Of a DNA stretch of 64,000 nt, positions 62,646 to 64,000 are shown piece by piece; within the stretch, counting starts at the first letter, position 1; every line of letters starts with the position of its first letter. The position numbers and the translations under genes are program-made. The DNA comes from Cereibacter sphaeroides (GTDB lineage Bacteria > Pseudomonadota > Alphaproteobacteria > Rhodobacterales > Rhodobacteraceae), in the NCBI GenBank assembly GCA_003243455.1, contig QFQS01000005.1, positions 62,001 through 126,000 of the forward strand, written 5' to 3'. Under the pieces are notes generated by a model. That model did no database searches. It was not told where the DNA came from and saw only the letters and a list, made by a program, of their open reading frames with translations.

Positions 62646-63433
62646 CAACCCCGGCAATCGAGCTTCGCAACGTATCCAAACATTTCGGGTCCGTCATCGC
62701 GCTGAACGATGTCAGCATCGCCGTCAATCCCGGCGAGGTGCATTGCCTGCTGGGCGACAACGGCGCGGGCAAATCGACACTGATCAAGATCCTCTCGGGC
62801 GTCCATCGCCCGACCGAAGGGCAGATCCTGCTCGACGGCCAGCCCGCCACCTTCAACTCGCCGCGCGATGCCACCGATGCGGGCGTGGCCACCGTGTTCC
62901 AGGACCTTGGCCTGATCCCGCTGATGTCGATCTCGCGCAACTTCTTCCTGGGGCGCGAGCCGGTGAAGGGCGTCTTCCCCTTCCGCCGCTTCGATACCGA
63001 CCATGCCAACAAGGTCGCGCGACAGGCGCTGATCGACGTGGGCATCCAGGTGCGCGACCCGACGCAAGCCGTCGGCACCCTGTCGGGGGGCGAACGTCAG
63101 TCCGTCGCCATCGCCCGCGCCATCCATTTCGGCGCGCGGGTGATCATCCTTGACGAGCCGACCTCGGCGCTTGGCGTCCACCAGGCGGCGATGGTTCTGA
63201 AGTTCGTGATCGAGGCGCGTCTGCGCGGGCTGGCCGTCATCCTGATCACGCACAACATCAACCACGCCTATCCTGTCGCCGATACCTTCACGCTTCTCAA
63301 TCGCGGCACCTCCAAAGGCACATTCCGCAAGGCCGACATCAGCCGCGAAGAAGTCGTGCGCATCATGTCGGGCGGCGAGGATATGGAGGCGGTAGAGCGC
63401 GAGATCGAAGATCTTCTGGATCAAACGCGATGA
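62642..63433 (+). CDS. CUT2 sugar/cyclitol ABC transporter, ATP-binding subunit
   Basis: 263-residue single ABC domain: Walker A GDNGAGKST near 36-44, signature LSGGERQSVAIARA near 147, Walker B VIILDEPTSALG. Follows the permease by ATGA and overlaps the next gene by ATGA. Confidence 0.9.
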   Translation: MTTPAIELRNVSKHFGSVIALNDVSIAVNPGEVHCLLGDNGAGKSTLIKILSGVHRPTEGQILLDGQPATFNSPRDATDAGVATVFQDLGLIPLMSISRNFFLGREPVKGVFPFRRFDTDHANKVARQALIDVGIQVRDPTQAVGTLSGGERQSVAIARAIHFGARVIILDEPTSALGVHQAAMVLKFVIEARLRGLAVILITHNINHAYPVADTFTLLNRGTSKGTFRKADISREEVVRIMSGGEDMEAVEREIEDLLDQTR

Positions 63434-64000
63434 GCCGGCAGGTCGTGATCCATGCCGACGACCTTGGCATGAGTCATGGTGCCAACGCGGCTTTCGCCGA
63501 GCTTTGGGACATAGGCACCCTGACCAGCGGCTCGGTCATGGTGCCCTGCCCCTGGTTTTCCGAACTGGCCGCGATCGCGCGCGGGCGACCCGACATGGAC
63601 GTGGGCGTTCACCTGACGCTCACCAGCGAGATGAAGGGCTATCGCTGGCGTCCCCTCACGCGGCCCCCGGCCTCGTCCGGCCTGACAGATGCCGAGGGTT
63701 TCTTCCACCCGGACGTCCCCACCCTGCGATTGCGCGCCGATCCCGCAGCGATCGAGGCCGAACTTCGCGCCCAGATCGAGGCGGCGCTGGCCGCAGGCAT
63801 CGACGTCACCCACCTGGACGACCACATGGGCGCAGTTCTGGCCCCCGAATTCGCCGCCATCTACGCCCGCCTCGCCACCGAATACCGCCTGCCGCCCCTG
63901 TTCTGCGCCTCGCTCGCCGATTACGGCGGCCAGCACAACATGACCGGCATCGGGGCCGACGCCTTCGCACCGGGCGTGGAACAGGCGCGCAGGCTCGGCT
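63430..64000 (+). CDS. ChbG/YdjC-type carbohydrate deacetylase, N-terminal part (cut by window edge)
   Basis: 190 codons present; open to the right edge. Start VVIHADDLGMSHGANAAF gives the metal Asp-Asp, with GVHLTLTSE (His) and THLDDHMGAV (His, Asp, His) further on. ChbG/HpnK-type enzymes remove acetyl groups from amino-sugars; here the usual HLDSHxH reads HLDDHMG. Coupled to the transporter ATPase by ATGA. May act on an N- or O-acetylated sugar or cyclitol. Confidence 0.82.
   Translation, partial: MSRQVVIHADDLGMSHGANAAFAELWDIGTLTSGSVMVPCPWFSELAAIARGRPDMDVGVHLTLTSEMKGYRWRPLTRPPASSGLTDAEGFFHPDVPTLRLRADPAAIEAELRAQIEAALAAGIDVTHLDDHMGAVLAPEFAAIYARLATEYRLPPLFCASLADYGGQHNMTGIGADAFAPGVEQARRLG

Overview
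The window is GC-rich, densely packed, mostly operonic DNA of an alphaproteobacterium. A six-gene polyol (smo/mtlK) operon of the Rhodobacter type, an opgG-opgH-opgC glucan operon, an frc fructose ABC locus with a divergent ROK regulator, and a urtABCDE urea transporter together point to Rhodobacterales (Rhodobacter/Paracoccus relatives). No rRNA, tRNA, CRISPR array, transposase or phage gene is visible, so this looks like chromosome or a stable chromid. Species cannot be named from this.

Layout. 1-2.1 kb: pyrimidine nucleoside salvage, cdd-deoA-deoB (deoB cut by the left edge). 2.4-12.2 kb: housekeeping and orphan genes (cupin protein, malic enzyme maeB, an unknown protein, a sigma54 activator, nadK, glyA, a small membrane protein, an alpha/beta hydrolase). 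12.4-17.5 kb: frcB-frcC-frcA-frcK and divergent frcR. 17.5-23.5 kb: urtABCDE. 23.9-28.6 kb: periplasmic glucan genes opgG, a 65-residue ORF, opgH, opgC. 29-37.2 kb: HAD phosphatase, SorC-type regulator, smoEFGK, smoS, mtlK. 37.4-49 kb: a TerC-family protein, then a cyclitol-type catabolic divergon. A LacI-type regulator, an iolI-like isomerase, a sugar/inositol ABC transporter, two dehydrogenases (one iolG-like) and a ProC-like protein read leftward. A di-iron oxygenase (MocD-like), Rieske ferredoxin (MocE-like), PanB-like protein and Gfo/Idh dehydrogenase read rightward. 49.1-56.7 kb: a two-gene PQQ polyol dehydrogenase, oxalate decarboxylase-type bicupin, SDR, MipA/OmpV porin-like protein and a two-component pair. 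56.8-64 kb: a MocR-family regulator divergent from a Gfo/Idh dehydrogenase, iolE, a second sugar ABC transporter and a ChbG/YdjC-type deacetylase cut by the right edge.

The last 27 kb is the most interesting part. It combines relatives of rhizopine (methyl-scyllo-inosamine) catabolism proteins (MocA, MocB, MocD, MocE, MocR families) with inositol-pathway enzymes (IolG, IolE, IolI), two ribose/inositol-class ABC importers and a membrane PQQ polyol dehydrogenase. I infer a gene set for importing and degrading a modified cyclitol, possibly O-methylated. The oxygenase pair could remove a methyl group, and the degenerate PanB-like protein beside it is of unknown role. iolB, iolC, iolD and a ferredoxin reductase are not in the window.

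Two structural regularities stand out. All five ABC transporters here have a perfect GC-rich hairpin between the substrate-binding-protein gene and the next gene. A 20-base motif occurs three times, each time 3 to 18 bases after a stop codon and in the same orientation to the gene; one copy overlaps the predicted start of urtC.
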